DNA from: Candidatus Methanosphaera massiliense | Lineage (GTDB): Archaea; Methanobacteriota; Methanobacteria; Methanobacteriales; Methanobacteriaceae | Assembly (NCBI RefSeq): GCF_028890305.1 | Contig: NZ_JARBXM010000001.1 | Location: 1,615,592-1,679,591 of the forward strand | Length of the DNA: 64,000 nt | Reading direction: 5' to 3' | Part shown: piece after piece, positions 63,877 to 64,000 of the stretch | How positions within the stretch are numbered: position 1 is the stretch's first letter | How the letters are laid out: every line of letters begins with the position of its first letter | The notes under the pieces: generated by a model | Database searches by the model: none | What the model saw: only the letters and a program-made list of their open reading frames with translations | What the model was told of the DNA's origin: nothing | Position numbers and translations under genes: made by a program

Positions 63877-64000
63877 GGCCGGCAACTTTCTGAAATTCCC
63901 ATAGACTTACCATCTATAGTACCAAACAAAACGTGGATAGACTTTATTACTGAGATCGAGACGAGATCAGATGTGACCCTATCGCTATGGTCGCCGTACC
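63877..64000 (-). rRNA. rrf: 5S ribosomal RNA
   Basis: Read on the minus strand it starts GGTACGGCGACCATAGCG and contains the loop region CTGATCTCGTCTCGATCTC, AGTAATAAAGTC, and a final GAAAGTTGCCGGCC whose GTTGCCG pairs with CGGCGAC at the 5' end. This is the most GC-rich stretch of the window. Length of about 124 fits; the 5' end is at or just beyond the window edge. 23S and 16S genes are presumably to the right. Confidence 0.88.

Noticed and set aside
1-64000. tRNA genes in the spacers
   Set aside because: I looked for GC-rich cloverleaf and T-loop (GTTCRA) signatures in all spacers by eye and found none; a tRNA finder would settle it.

Overview
The window is very AT-rich archaeal DNA from a hydrogenotrophic methanogen of the Methanobacteriales, most like Methanosphaera (the genus is an inference). 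Pointers are an F420H2:NADP oxidoreductase, an FrhB-type F420 subunit, an archaeal FBP aldolase/phosphatase, MptE, a tRNA-splicing endonuclease, an archaeal-type split glutamate synthase, pseudomurein-binding repeats, and archaeal TATA boxes with strong GGAGG/GGTGAT ribosome-binding sites. Several genes start with TTG or GTG. No tRNA was seen. A 5S rRNA lies on the minus strand at the right edge.

0-13.5 kb: the 3' end of nrdD, a beta-carbonic anhydrase, a two-domain glycosyltransferase, a TatD-like hydrolase, a radical SAM protein and aroE. A tight plus-strand run follows: hisS, hisI, a PIN-ATPase-KH protein, a TIM-barrel isomerase-like protein, endA, trpS. 13.5-24.1 kb: a 529-aa unknown, a cobalt ECF transporter (cbiM, cbiN-like, cbiQ, no ATPase gene) behind a long structured leader, an Ig-like/pseudomurein-binding protein, a DRG-type GTPase, an orphan RelE-like protein, mptE and a class V aminotransferase. 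24.1-32.6 kb is a nitrogen block: amt-glnK behind a perfect GGAA-N6-TTCC NrpR-type operator, fno, and a minus-strand operon pdxT-gltB1-gltB3-frhB-like-gltB2-glnK. The FrhB-like protein is circularly permuted.

33-41 kb: malate dehydrogenase, a HEAT protein, a LeuB/AksF-type dehydrogenase, FBP aldolase/phosphatase, and metX and metY for homocysteine synthesis. 37-45 kb also holds a dispersed AATACAACATT element. It is helically phased (about 20-22 bp steps) in the convergent gap 37.3-37.6 kb. It recurs before a ribbon-helix-helix/coiled-coil gene (41.1 kb), inside an SF1 helicase gene (43.7 kb) and before a small coiled-coil gene (44.6 kb). This is the best candidate here for an undescribed DNA-organising or regulatory system.

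45-57.4 kb: nitroreductase, two tandem FilR1-like regulators, an Asn/Gln-rich membrane protein, DUF763, a poly-Asn surface protein, a KefB-type antiporter, a 33-aa membrane protein, two tandem TMEM175-like channels with a flavodoxin, and two tandem unknown paralogues. 57.4-64 kb: an insertion sequence with 19-bp inverted ends and a perfect 8-bp target duplication, an FMN riboswitch in front of ribB (rare in archaea), an MFS exporter, MntP, a MATE exporter and the 5S rRNA.
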